Source: Eutrigla gurnardus (Eukaryota > Chordata > Actinopteri > Perciformes > Triglidae). Taken from it: a stretch of 64,000 nucleotides of DNA. Of the stretch, positions 11,380 to 22,376 are shown one piece after another. Under the pieces are notes generated by a model. The model saw nothing but the letters and a program-made list of their open reading frames with translations, ran no database searches and was not told the DNA's origin. Each line of letters begins with the position of its first letter. The stretch's first letter is position 1. The translations under genes were made by a program, and so were the position numbers. Location of the stretch: positions 32,598,290-32,662,289 of the forward strand of contig OY741265.1 in NCBI GenBank assembly GCA_963514095.1, in the 5' to 3' direction.

Positions 11380-12090
11380 CTATTTCTACAAGGTGTACTA
11401 ATGTACCAATATTTAAAAATGTTTAAAAGCCATAATGGAAATGTTTATACATATGTTGTATAAATGTCAATAAGCTTTTTTTGTGTTTACAATGATCTAT
11501 TCTACTTAGGATGTTACAAATACATTAAAGTATATTTTTTCACCTGGAAGTATAGTCCCACAAGTCTTTCAGCCTTAAGTATACTGGTAATACATTACAA
11601 GTATGTGCAAGGTAGAAAGTAATATAGCAAAGTAATGACAAAGTATATTGACTATTAACTGCAAAGTATGCTTTTTTAGTAATTGGAATAAGCCAAAAGT
11701 ATAATTAAGGATATTATTAGCACAGTAAGAATATATTAAATGTATAAAGCTTATATATTTTGAAAACACTTATAAATCATTTTTAATGTACTTATGATAC
11801 CAACAAAGTACACTTTAATTTTACTAATTAATCATATATTAGTACATATAAAGCCATCTGCTTAAAGTATACAAAATATACTTTAAGTTGTTCCACTTAA
11901 GCATATACAAGTACACTAAATACACTTCAAGTTGAGCTTTTCTACAATTTAATTGCAATTAAAATATATTTAGTACAAAATTAGTTGTTCCAAAATAGCA
12001 TGCTTCAAGTGATTAGTGTGGCTTCAAGTACACAAAAGTATGCTAAATTTTAGTACACTTATCAGCTGGGTTAACTTGCTTGTAAGCCAC
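11380..12090. other. AT-rich repeat-like stretch
   Basis: No gene. Many AAGTATACT/AGTACACTT words suggest decayed repeat sequence of the same style as 1900-2640. Confidence 0.35.
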
Positions 12091-12095
12091 ATATG

Positions 12096-12625
12096 TGTCA
12101 TGATCTGTGTTTTGTCATGTTCTGTTTCCTTGGTTTTGATTTCCTGTTTTATTTTGTCCTCAGTGTGGTTCCCTGTCTCTTACTTCCTGGTCCTTGTTGT
12201 TTCCGCTGTCTTGACTCCCCCACCCTCTCGTGTTGATTACCATGCCTGCCCTGATGTGTTTCACCTGTTCCTCGTCAGCTCCCTGCCTCCCTGTGTATAT
12301 AGTCTGTGTGTTTCCCCTGTCTCTTGTTGGATCATTGTCGTTGTCATTTGTCGCTGTCGCTGTCTTGCACCATGTCATGTCCCTGGATGTTTCTCTGTAC
12401 CTGCGTCCTGCCTTCCGTGTCCCTTTGTGTTCTGGTTCCTGTTTGTAAGTGTTTCTTTGATAGTCGTTTTTGCCCTTGTGGTTCCTTGTTTGATACTTTG
12501 TTTTTGTCTTAGTTTTTGGTTTGTATTTGGTTAATAATTTAAATAAATCCCTTGATCAACTGCATTTGGGTCCTCACCTCCTGTTTTCGAGTCCACCTCC
12601 TGCTTCCAAGCCCGAAAACCTGACA
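12096..12625 (+). repeat. 5' LTR of non-autonomous element
   Basis: 530 bp, TG...CA. It contains TATATAG at 12296-12302 and AATAAA near 12540. About 30 bases after the TATA box lies TTGGATCATT (12327-12336), which can pair over ten bases (one G-U) with GAATGATCCGA just after the LTR, the geometry of self-primed Tf1/sushi-type elements. The open frames here are chance frames. Confidence 0.85.
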
Positions 12626-12870
12626 GAATGATCCGACCACAAGAGGACCCAGCAGTCGATGGACTCAAGACCATACGATGGTACGTGGATTTTATGACGA
12701 ATCCTGCTAGCAGGGCTCGCCAAGTTGCTGCCAGCGGACTTTTTTTTGGAGCCGCAGCTAAGCCACCAGTCCATGTCTCGGCTACAGCCATGCTAGCGGC
12801 CCAGGCAACAGTCACAGCCAGGCCACCGGATCATGTCTCGGCCACAGCACGGCTTCCCAGCTCCTGCCCG

Positions 12871-13784
12871 AACCCGTTTTGGGGTACTCGTCTGGCCCTG
12901 GGAGGGCCAAGCAGCGTCCAGCTGGCTGACCGGCAGTTGGCTCGTCGGTTGCCGACCTCAAGGAGGAGGTGCGGCATGAGGAAGCGAGCCCCCCCGATGC
13001 TGCTCACATCGGTTCTGTTGGGGGCCTGTCCGTCACCAGTTCCAGCGGAGGCCCGCCCGGCCATGCTACTAGCCCAGGCCTTAGCCACAGCCAAGCATCC
13101 AGCCCAGGCCTTAGCCACAGCCAAGCATCCAGCCCACGCCTCGGTCACTGGCCTTCAGTCGGCGGCCCGGTCGACACCTGCCAGTGGTCTTCAGTCGGCG
13201 GTCCGGTCGACACCTGCCAGTGGTCTTCAGTCGGCGGTCCGGTCGACACTCTCCAGTGGTCTTCAGTCGGCGGCCCGTCCGTCACCAGTCCCGGCGGAGG
13301 ATCGTCCGGCACCAGCCCAGACAGGGGAACCCGTTTTGGGGTACTCGTCTGGCCCTGGGAGGGCCAAGGAGCGTCCAGCTGGCTGACCGGCAGTTGGCTC
13401 GTCGGTTGCCGACCTCAAGGAGGAGGTGCGGCATGAGGAAGCGAGCCCCCCCGATGCTGCTCACATCGGTTCTGTTGGGGGCCTGTCCGTCACCAGTTCC
13501 AGCGGAGGCCCGCCCGGCCATGCTACTAGCCCAGGCCTTAGCCACAGCCAAGCATCCAGCCCAGGCCTTAGCCACAGCCAAGCATCCAGCCCACGCCTCG
13601 GTCACTGGCCTTCAGTCGGCGGCCCGGTCGACACCTGCCAGTGGTCTTCAGTCGGCGGTCCGGTCGACACCTGCCAGTGGTCTTCAGTCGGCGGTCCGGT
13701 CGACACTCTCCAGTGGTCTTCAGTCGGCGGCCCGTCCGTCACCAGTCCCGGCGGAGGATCGTCCGGCACCAGCCCAGACAGGGG
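12871..13784. repeat. 457-bp tandem duplication
   Basis: Two adjacent copies, 12871-13327 and 13328-13784, starting AACCCGTTTTGGGGTACTCG. They look nearly identical; I noticed only single-base differences such as CCAAGCAGC versus CCAAGGAGC. This is either a recent duplication or an assembly artefact. Confidence 0.9.
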
Positions 13785-13785
13785 A

Positions 13786-14460
13786 CCGTCCCACGCCTGC
13801 TCCACGCAGCCTTCGGGAGGTCCGCTCGTCACCAGTTCCTGTTCCGACGGGGGGCCGTCCCACGCCTGCTCCACGCAGCCTTCGGGAGGTCCGCTCGTCA
13901 CCCGTTCCTGTTCCGACGGGGGGCCGTCCCACGCCTGCTCCACGCAGCCTTCGGGAGGTCCGCTCGTCACCCGTTCCTGTTCCGATGGGGGGCCGTCCCA
14001 CGCCTGCTCCACGCAGCCTTCGGGAGGTCCGCTCGTCACCCGTTCCTGTTCCGACGGGGGGCTGTCCCACGCCTGCTCCACGCAGCCTTCGGGAGGTCCG
14101 CTCGTCACCCGTTCCTGTTCCGACGGGGAGCCGTCCCACGCCTGCTCCACGCCTGCTCCACGCCTGCTCCACGCCTGCTCCACGCAGCCTTCGGGAGGTC
14201 CGCTCGTCACCCGTTCCTGTTCCGACGGGGGGCCGTCCTACGCTTGCTCCACGCAGCCTTCGGGAGGTCCGCTCGTCACCCGTTCCTGTTCCGACGGGGC
14301 CGTCCTACGCCTGCTCCACGCAGCCTTTGGGAGGTCCGCTCGTCACCCGTTCCTGTTCCGACGGGGGGCCGTCCTACGCCTGCTCCGAGCAGCCTTCGGA
14401 AGGTCCGCTCGTCACCCGTTCCTGTTCCGACGGGGGGCCGTCCTACGCCTGCTCCACGTC
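13786..14460. repeat. 69-bp minisatellite, about 10 units
   Basis: Units start CCGTCCCACGCCTGCTCCAC at 13786, 13855, 13924, 13993, 14062, 14131, 14233, 14300, 14369 and 14438. One unit is enlarged by three extra copies of CCTGCTCCACG (11 bp) and one has lost 2 bp. The long frames across it are by-products of a period divisible by three. Confidence 0.95.
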
Positions 14461-14466
14461 GCCTTC

Positions 14467-14640
14467 CTGAGCGGCCCCGTCGGCTAGGTCGCCCTCATGC
14501 CTGGCCTCCTGAGCGGTCCCGCCCGCTAGCTCGCCCTCATGCCCGGCCTCCTGAGCGGTCCCGCCCGCTAGGTCGCCCTCATGCCCGGCCTCCTGAGCGG
14601 TCCCGCCCGCTAGGTCGCCCTCATGCCCGGCCTCCTGAGC
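14467..14640. repeat. 42-bp tandem repeat, about 4 units
   Basis: The unit contains CCTGAGCGGTCCCGCCCGCT followed by AGGTCGCCCTCATGCCCGGC. It directly follows the 69-bp array inside the same LTR element. Confidence 0.9.
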
Positions 14641-14675
14641 CCTGCCCCCAGACCCCCTCCACCCACCCTACGTAT

Positions 14676-14900
14676 CCTGCGTCCTGCCTTCCGTGTCCCT
14701 TTGTGTTCTGGTTCCTGTTTGTAAGTGTTTCTTTGATAGTCGTTTTTGCCCTTGTGGTTCCTTGTTTGATACTTTGTTTTTGTCTTAGTTTTTGGTTTGT
14801 ATTTGGTTAATAATTTAAATAAATCCCTTGATCAACTGCATTTGGGTCCTCACCTCCTGTTTTCGAGTCCACGCCTGCTTCCTAGCTCGAGATCCTGACA
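14676..14900 (+). repeat. Truncated 3' LTR
   Basis: Matches the last ~225 bp of the 5' LTR (12400-12625). The U3 part and the polypurine tract are absent. It ends CCTGACA before the target duplication ATATG. Confidence 0.85.
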
Positions 14901-14949
14901 ATATGTCACAGATGAGCACGTTTGCCAGCTACACGAAGGCTAATTGCTG

Positions 14950-15300
14950 TCACGCCGGTGAGGTTTGTCTCGTCTTGGTTTTTGTCTTGTCATGACTTGA
15001 AAATAACTCCCCTCTCGTTTCAGGTCACTTGCCCTTCCTCATGTGTTTCCTGGTCTGATGTCATCCCCGATCCCTGATTGTTTTCACCTGTTGCTCGTTA
15101 TCCCTCTGTGTATTTAAGTCTGCGTCTCCTGTCTTGTGCCAGTTCGTCTAACGTCTTTCGTCATGTCAAGACCCCTTCAGCCATTCACAGCCTTCCAAGA
15201 GAAATCTCAGTTAAGTTGGTATTTTTAGTTTAGTTAGTAGTCTCGTTTTTTTGTTTAGGTTTTTGCGTTAGCCTGGTTTTTCTTTGATCTTTTGTTTTGT
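14950..15300 (+). repeat. Partial gypsy LTR running into assembly gap
   Basis: It starts TGTCACGCCGGTGAGG and has the layout of a fish gypsy LTR, with TGTATTTAAG as a TATA-like site at 15109-15118. It continues into the N run, so its end and any internal region cannot be seen. Confidence 0.55.
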
Positions 15301-15500
15301 NNNNNNNNNNNNNNNNNNNNNNNNNNNNNNNNNNNNNNNNNNNNNNNNNNNNNNNNNNNNNNNNNNNNNNNNNNNNNNNNNNNNNNNNNNNNNNNNNNNN
15401 NNNNNNNNNNNNNNNNNNNNNNNNNNNNNNNNNNNNNNNNNNNNNNNNNNNNNNNNNNNNNNNNNNNNNNNNNNNNNNNNNNNNNNNNNNNNNNNNNNNN
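15301..15500. other. Assembly gap (200 N)
   Basis: Exactly 200 unknown bases, so the true length is probably not known. Open frames drawn across it are meaningless. Confidence 1.
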
Positions 15501-15567
15501 CTGTAAAACAATCAATAAAGACAATCAGTACTGCGCGATGCACTGCGCATGGACACAACACATCTAT

Positions 15568-16436
15568 TAATGCACCTGAAAAATAGGTTTAGGTAGGTTT
15601 GGTCACATTGACCAAAAACGGATCTAATAAATCTAATAAGTCTTACCCTCTTTCTCCTGGAACGACTCCGAGCTGACCTCTTCACAGCTTCCGCCTGCGA
15701 TGCGAGATCAGGCTGTGTGTGTCTGAAGCTCCTGCGTACCGTTTCATAGTATGTCTTACAGGCAGCTGGAAAACAATTAAATGAGTGGTATGAATAAGAA
15801 AACTTAAGTCACAGTAAAATTAAAACAAGGGAGAAGAAAACAGTAAAAGTTACTTACACACAATGGCGTCACTATCAGCGTCATAGAAATCCGGACTTGC
15901 GGACAAAGCTCCGAGCAAGTAAGAGGTCACAGCTTCGTTATGAAGCGAGGTTCGTCTGTGAAAACAAAATGAACAGTTAAGATCGGTATCTACTGTTAAC
16001 GCATCTATTTCCTTATACAGCAGAATGAAAGCATATTCTTTAAATCTTACCCTTGCTCCGGTTCGTAGCGCCTACAATTCGTCTCCGAGTTGTGAAGACA
16101 GCGTACTGCTTCCTGTAAAAGACCAACAACATACACTTAACAAAGCAACTTAACGTTACACTGGTTCCTCTCTCGTGTTCTTTTACAAGGCTACTATGCT
16201 ATTTTTAGCTTGGACTATTAGCTTTTAAGCTACTTTTAGCTTGGGCTTGCTTTGCTAATTTTAGCTTAGCTAGCAGTCACCGAACATATTCTTACCGCAA
16301 TCTTGGGATTGTTCACCCGTCTTCTCTTCTTCGAGTTAACGTTAGTCTCTTTAAGGAAGGACTTCTGTCTTTCAAGGCGTTCCACGGAGAACCTCGTCCA
16401 CTGCTTACTAACAGAACAGATGGGTTCCATGTCCAT
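15568..16436 (-). CDS. Five-exon, 142-codon gene in a DNA transposon
   Basis: Five exons join without a break on the minus strand: 16296-16436, 16051-16112, 15858-15955, 15647-15765 and 15568-15576. Each internal boundary has AG acceptors and GTAAG donors, and the phases agree (0, 2, 1, 0). The product starts MDMEPICSVSKQW and has a basic patch SKKRRRVNNPK that looks like a nuclear signal. A block with AVTSYLLGALS and DFYDADSD follows, then ACKTYYETVRRSF, and it ends in RSARSRSRRKR and VH. I do not recognise a named domain; the basic ends suggest nucleic-acid binding. It lies inside a repeat whose right terminus is at 17219, and its first exon recurs at about 26930-27050. It is probably an accessory TE protein rather than a host gene. 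Confidence 0.6.
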
Positions 16437-16439
16437 AGT

Positions 16440-17219
16440 TCCACGGTGGTGATGAGGGTGACAGCGACGAAGCCCAGCCACTCCAGCAGTCCTGGGACAT
16501 CCTCAGAGTCTCCAGCAGTCCTGGATATAAGAATTATAACATTTAAACCACATTTTCTTAAGTGAAGCCTCTCAGAGCAGCATTCATCCTGCCGGTGAAC
16601 TTCTCCTCATCGTTCCCTCCACTGAATGAGGCGCCCGGTGTCCGTCCCTTTAACGGACAACGGTGAACGGCGTTATTAATCACCGTTAGTAAATATATAA
16701 CCACGGTTTAACATAAGCACTATATTATTAGTTAACGTCGGTAAAAACGGCACATTTTCCGCTTCGCTTGCGCTCGCTAACCCCTATGGTAAATTACCGT
16801 CAGTAGGCTAGCCGGCTGGCAGGACCTTCGATTCGTAACGTTAACGTACAATTCCAACAACAATAAAGTAACGTTCATTATCAATACGATTTAAAAGTCA
16901 GCTGGAAACATAAAAGTCATGTTACAGTATACTTACATGTGTACGCGGTTTGTGTCGGGCTGTCGCCAGAATCACCGCAGTCGTCCGCCATTATCCAAAA
17001 CTTTTCAGAAGTCAGACGAGCCGCAATGCATTTTGGGAAGTTGAGTAGATTTAGCAAGGTCCGCTGTACTCAGAAATTCTTGCCAATGCAGTATACATCC
17101 GGGCATTTCTCGCGTGCACAAATTCACATACTATTGTATGTGAACGCACTACGTACTCAAATTTACGTCACAATTAAGTACGAGTAGGACGTTAGTATGG
17201 CATTTTGAACACAGCCGAG
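16440..17219 (-). mobile_element. DNA-transposon flank and right terminus
   Basis: The upstream part of the element holding the 142-codon gene. The right end reads, on the minus strand, GGCTGTGTTCAAAATGCCAT, matching GGCTGTGTTCGAAATGCCAT at 25952. The left half falls at or beyond the assembly gap. Superfamily uncertain. Confidence 0.55.
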
Positions 17220-17223
17220 ATCT

Positions 17224-17547
17224 ATGATCTATGAACCCATCCTTGACCCTCTAGCAGAACTACGACCAGCCATTATAAAGCAGTTTATAGTTGTGTCAAA
17301 AGGTACTGCATTTAAACATGTTATTGCGCAAGTTTCCTGGCTTCATCCCCATCTGGACAGACATTTTTATGGAAAGCCAATAGAAGTTTGGAGCTTGCAG
17401 GGAACAGACACGTCATACCCAGCATCATTTCTGCCTGTTGAGCGCATTGCTGGGAGATGTGTGGTTAACACATCCACTGTGCATTTAAGCAAGACCAAAG
17501 AAAGGGTCACTGTAGTCATGCCACTATGCACAGTGGTTGAGCTCTAG
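17224..17547 (+). CDS. 107-codon open frame, C-terminal-like fragment
   Basis: An open frame starting 5 bases after the transposon terminus and ending with TAG at 17547. It reads as compact folded protein rather than repeat, with motifs AQVSWLHPHLDRHFYGKP, EVWSL and PVERIAGRC. It resembles the C-terminal part of proteins encoded by fish DNA transposons, but I cannot name the family. No upstream exon is identified, since the sequence 5' of it is another element. Probably a truncated TE gene. An exon of an unknown gene is possible. Confidence 0.4.
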   Translation: MIYEPILDPLAELRPAIIKQFIVVSKGTAFKHVIAQVSWLHPHLDRHFYGKPIEVWSLQGTDTSYPASFLPVERIAGRCVVNTSTVHLSKTKERVTVVMPLCTVVEL

Positions 17548-17959
17548 GAGACTGTGATGTTGTTTGCATGAATGTACATTTTACCTTTGTGGCAAAGCCT
17601 GATTAAAAGTAATTGTTGAAGCAAATTGTTTTGTGTATCTTTGAATGAAGATGAAATTAAGTTATATCTTTGAATGAAGATGAAATGAAGTTAACACCTT
17701 TCAGAAAAATGTCACCTGGGGGAAAACTCCCCCTGCTACCCTGATTTGCATTTGTATAGCTCACAGCATTTTCATTTACATGTTAAAGCCTCCCCTAGGA
17801 TTACGGGGAGGGGGGTCATGGGGGGACAACTGCCAAGCAAGGCCCACGTCAATTCCTGGCAATTCACGTCAGTTTTCGGTGTTTCCTGCAAATTGCCGTG
17901 TGCAGTCGTAAACCTGAACTTCCACGGCAATTTACAGGGCCGCTAACTGACGAAAATCC

Positions 17960-18440
17960 CACTTTTCATGCAGTGTCATCTGGTTTCCACCCCCAGTCTA
18001 TGGGGGATGAGATGGAGATGGCTCAGACGGCTCTCCACTGTCTCGCCTCCCGCAATCCCTCCTCCTGGTCCAAACAACTCCTGTGTGTTGAGTATGCCCA
18101 CAACACTCCCCAGCTCAGCCACCGGGCTGTCACTGTTCCAATGCTCCCGGGGTTACCAACCACCACTCTTCCCTGAGCAGGAACGGGAGGCCACCGTTCC
18201 ATCAGTCCATGCATTCATCCTGCGGTGTCATCGTACTTGGGGGCAGGCCCGCCTTACCCTCCTGCACTTCTCCAACCATTACCAACGGTCCGCAAACCGG
18301 CATAGCATCCCTGCCCCCCGGTACATCCCGGGACAACGGGTCTGGCTGTCTACGCGGGATCTTCCACTCAGAGTTGAGTCAAGGAAGCTGGACCCTCGTT
18401 TTGTGGGTCCATTCACCATCTCGTGGGTCATCAAACCTGA
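17960..18440 (+). pseudogene. Sushi-type gypsy integrase C-terminal fragment
   Basis: The segment reads as the end of an integrase core and its C-terminal part: ASRNPSSWSKQLL and VEYAHN, then, after a frameshift near 18110, CSRGYQPPLFPEQE, IPGQRVWLSTRDLPLR and LDPRFVGPFTISWV. These are typical of sushi-type Ty3/gypsy integrases. There is at least one frameshift and one stop, and no LTR next to it. It ends head-to-head against another gypsy fragment at about 18446. Confidence 0.85.
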
Positions 18441-18445
18441 CTATG

Positions 18446-19513
18446 AACTGTCTATAGTACCCTAGCAGACCCAAAAAAGTTTTCACCTGTTTCTTGGTGT
18501 GGTTGGGGCCACGCCTCAATTTTCTCCACTTTACTTTCCTGGGGCTTAACATCTCCTCTGCCGACAGTGTAGCCCAGATCCTGGGCTTCCTCCAAACCAA
18601 GACGGCACTTCTTGGGGTTGGCAGTTAGCTCCACCTTCCTCAAGGTGCCCAGGATCCTGTGTACGACCACGTCATCGAGGCATACTCTCTATGAGGACGG
18701 AGTACCTTGTCCATCAGTCTCTGAAATGTTGCCGGCACCAATGGGCCCCAAAAGGGAGAACGCAGTACTGGTACAGGCCATCAGGGGTCACAAATGCCGT
18801 TTTCTCTTTGGCCTGTGGAGTAAGAGCTACCTGCCAGTATCCCTTGGTGAGATCCAGGGTGCTGATAAACCGGGCTGGTCCCAGTTGCTCCATGAGCTCA
18901 TCCATCCATGGGGTAGCATTAAAGTGGGAGACCTCGTTCAGCTTCCGAAAATCATTCCAGAAGCGAGTAGAACCATCCAGCTTGGGCACAAGGACAATCG
19001 AGCTTGACCAGGAGCTGTGAGATTCCTCGATTACTTCCCAGCTTCAACATCTTCTTCACTTCCTCTTGAATCAGGCACGTTGAGCCTCTGGGATATAGAA
19101 GGGCCGTAGTCGAACCTTTTTTCCTGTCCTTTTAACCGTCACTTTGTCATCTGCCACTACGTCTGTCCGCCCCAGGAGCTCGGAGAATCCTCCGCGGTTC
19201 CATTGGAGGAGTTCTTGCAGGTCCTGCCTCTGGTTGGGAGACAGTTGTTGGCCTAGTTCTACTCAATGCAGATCCTATGGGGGGATTTGTACTGAGAGAG
19301 AGGTTTTCTCCATGCCTTAGTGAGCTCCTAACAAGTGGGAGTGAGCCAGGTACAGGACGTACAGGTGGTACAGGTGGTGATGTATGGCTTGGGCACCAGT
19401 AGCTGTTCACACACCTCATCGCTCACTTTTACCACCCGATACAGTAACACATATTTCACCACAAAGTGGGGGTAAGAGACTTCACTTACCCCCAGGGGGC
19501 GGCCATCAATCAC
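18446..19513 (-). pseudogene. Gmr1-like gypsy fragment (integrase start joined to RT)
   Basis: Minus-strand Ty3/gypsy remains. From high to low coordinates: an integrase N-terminal lead-in (EVSYPHFVVKYVLLYRVVKV, LLVPKPY) at about 19330-19513, a deleted middle, then RT with KLDGSTRFWNDFRKLNEV, STLDLTKGYWQVAL and TPDGLYQYCVLPFG at about 18714-18989. The post-RT part, with LTANPKKCRLGLEEAQ and GYYRQFI, ends near 18446. Having integrase sequence before RT is the order of Gmr1-like elements. The YLDD region is deleted and there are several frameshifts. Confidence 0.8.
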
Positions 19514-19805
19514 ATTAACATCCCTTCTGGCCTGCTCAAGTTTTGTGTCCTGGAGTTGCGTAGTTCCAAACTGTCCAGGCGGTCTCTCCTTTAGTTATAA
19601 GTCTATCTGCACTGACAAAATGCAACACATCTTTCACAACAAGACAGGAAGTCAATTCTGGCTATCCTCCTGTGTATAATAAAAACCTTATGCTGTTTGA
19701 CTGAATAATTGACTAATTCTCTTCCTCTGTTTTGTCTTCTTATTCATCAAACAGAACCCAGGTCATTAAATTGGTCAAGTGATGTCTATTCCCCCCCTGG
19801 AGATG

Positions 19806-20766
19806 AATTGGCATCAAAGGAACCACATTAAGCTTGTTTAAGTTCTATTCATCCAATAGATCTCAGTTTGCGCATGTAAATGAAAAATCCTCCATGCGCA
19901 CTGAAGTTAGATACAATGTTCCACAAGGTTCTGTGCTCGGACCAATTCTTTTCAACATATGCTTCCTTCCTTATGCTTCCTTTAGGCAATATCATTATCA
20001 TCATTAATATCAAGACACTCATAAACTTCCATTTTTATGCAGCTGATACTCAATTATATCTATCTACCGATCGATCAAGCCTGAAGAAACCAATCAGCTA
20101 GTTAAACTACAGGCAACTAATGATGATATAAAAACCTGGATGACCTGCAATTTCCTGACGTTAAACTCAGATAAGACGGAGGTTATTGTACTTAATTGCC
20201 TTAACTCCTCAGAAAGTCGCTGTCTAAAGATATACAAATACTACCGTAAGTAACCTTGTAGTTATCTTTGACCAGGACCTGTCCTACAAGGACAGCCTAC
20301 TTTCACCTGCGTAACATTACTAAATTTAGGCCAATGCTGTCTCAAAAAGATGCAAAAAACTTGTCCATGCATTTGTTACCTCGAGGCTGGATTACTGCAA
20401 TTCCTTACTATCAGGCTTTTACTATCCCTCCAGCTGGTCCAGAATGCAGCGCGTGTTCTGACTAAAACTAGAAAAGGGGATCACATTTCTCCTGTATTAG
20501 CTTCACTGCACTGGCTCCCAGTAAAATCCAGAATAGAATTGAAAATCCTTCTCCTCACCTCCAAGCTCGAGATTTCTGCCTAAAATTCTGTTAAGGCAGT
20601 TTTTTTTCTCACCACCATCGCTGTAACTCTGCTCCTGGTTGATGTTGGGACTTTGAAAATGTATTAACTCTGAAAATCATGAGCATATTCTACTCCTGCT
20701 CAATGTGTAAAGTGTCCTGAGGGTTAGGGTTATGACACTATAAAGAAAATTGAATTGAATGAATTG
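19806..20766 (+). mobile_element. 5'-truncated L2-like LINE copy, broken
   Basis: A degraded, internally deleted relative of the LINE at 34375-38272. Shared stretches include the RT block around the VPQGSVLGP position, the domain after RT (ITKF, LSQKDAK) and the 3' UTR ending with a TTGAATTGAATGAATTG tail. The frame is broken many times. Confidence 0.85.
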
Positions 20767-20769
20767 AAA

Positions 20770-22340
20770 AGCAAGAAACAAGGAAATATAACAAAAGCAA
20801 GGTCAAATTTAAACACTGATAAAACAGTACTATAGATGAAACAATAAAAACAAATCACTACACGGAATAAAAATAATGTCATAATTGTAAAAGTTAAATA
20901 AATAAAAGCAGTTAAGTGTACATCATATTTAATTAAATTGTATTTATATAGCCTCAAATCAAATATTTTTCCCAGAGGGATTTGTGATCTGTACAGCGTA
21001 TTATATCCATCATGTGATGCCATTTCATCCAAACTAACGGCAGACCAGTTCCAGATTCCAAACCTCTTTTGACTTAACAATGTTAGGATTGTTTGGATTT
21101 TGGTTTGTGTATTTTGTGTTCTGTTCTCCTTCGCCTGTAAAGCATGTGTGTGAGAGGAGGCATCTTTGAGGCTGACCAGTGTTTTTCCTGCTCAGGTTCT
21201 CATGTTCTCACTACGCTGCCTGCCAGTCTGTCCACATACTTGGTCCACGTGCACGCGTGACGTCCGCTGTGCCAGCCAGCTTCCTGTCTCAAACTGCGCT
21301 GCTCAAAAAAATCAACTCAGTTTGTGGAGCCTCCACCTGCTACAGTCTCTGCTGAATTTCTTTTTTGTCTCTGCCTTTGCCAACAGGGTTTATCTCCGTA
21401 AACACCTCACTGAGGTGAAATTATTAATGTATACAGCTGCCATTTATAACCTACAGTCATAACCAGTTTATTTGTGTACAGTATCAACCTCCTGCATCCA
21501 TGTATACCTGGATTTCATGTGATGTGTTTCTCCAAATTAAAGAACCCCGATACCCGCAAAGCTGCATTAGTGTTACAATTATTCAGACCTCATGTCTGCC
21601 AGGACACAAAGATGGATTCTTAAGCTCCAACCAGTTGATAGAAGCAGTTTCCAGCCAGGATCTGGTGTTGGCCATGTTCCCTTCAACTCGTCCTACTGTT
21701 CTAATACAACAGCTTAAACTACTAAACATTACCAAAAATCTAAGTGATGAGACAATGAATGAGTGGCTGCCATGGAGACGAGACATCACTCGTCATGGTA
21801 CATCCGTCTCCAAAGCATTGCCACTTTTATTGGAGCTTGATTATGGAAGTGAACATGCAAATGCTGAAGAGGCAAACTGATTTGTTAGCGTGGCGAATCA
21901 AGAAATGAAATATGCCTTTAAACACTGTTCAGAACTAACTGACATTTGAACCCACATAAATACACATCTTCACAGCATTGAGAAGTGAAGTAATTGATTG
22001 ATGGATGGATGTCATGATATTCATGTTTGAAATCTATCTGCACTAGCTTACGTAACACATGCCTACAGTTTTACAGGAAAAGATGACTGGGGATGTGATG
22101 TAAAATGGTTGAAAAGGCATTTTTCATTTAATCTCAACTTCAGATTGACTTTCACACCTGTACTACGCTCAGCACATTCTTATCTATATTTGATCATGTA
22201 AACACAGCATACAGGCTTCGGGTTAGATTCAGTCATTTGACCAGCAGATGGCAGTGTGTGGTATTATTCAAGCTGCTGAGAATACATTTTTTTTTAACAG
22301 TGTGTTGACCTGTAAATGACTTTGATCAGGGGACCGAGTT
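20770..22340. other. Mostly unassigned sequence
   Basis: It contains a short inverted LINE-tail-like stretch at about 20930-21000 and an open frame of 126 codons at 21500-21880 with no recognisable domain and no supporting splice signals. No confident gene. Confidence 0.35.
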
Positions 22341-22344
22341 TTTG

Positions 22345-22376
22345 TTTTGCATTGTGTGTGTGTGTGTGTGTGTGTT
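22345..22376. repeat. GT microsatellite
   Basis: A run of TG dinucleotides, about 11 units. Confidence 0.9.

Larger units (their letters stand above)
12096..14900 (+). mobile_element. Non-autonomous LTR retrotransposon, TSD ATATG
   Basis: The element starts TGTCATGATC at 12096 and ends GATCCTGACA at 14900, flanked by ATATG on both sides (12091-12095 and 14901-14905). The 5' LTR is complete and the 3' LTR keeps only its last ~225 bp. The interior has no pol. It starts with a short gag-like frame (MIRPQEDPAVDG at 12628) and is otherwise tandem repeats: a 457-bp unit twice, a 69-bp unit about ten times and a 42-bp unit about four times. It belongs to the same LTR family as the solo LTR at 28760-29281. 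Mobilisation in trans by an autonomous relative is an inference. Confidence 0.85.

Noticed and set aside
12016..12534. 172-codon hydrophobic frame
   Set aside because: It lies in the 5' LTR and recurs in the solo LTR at 28771-29115 with different ends; pyrimidine-rich LTR sequence gives the false membrane look.
12628..14810. Open frames of 252-428 codons in the LTR element
   Set aside because: They run through 457-, 69- and 42-bp tandem repeats. Only the first ~40 codons could be gag-like.
15230..15586. Open frames across the N run
   Set aside because: They are translated from unknown bases.
21500..21880. 126-codon open frame
   Set aside because: Ordinary composition but no recognisable domain, splice sites or second copy; left unassigned.
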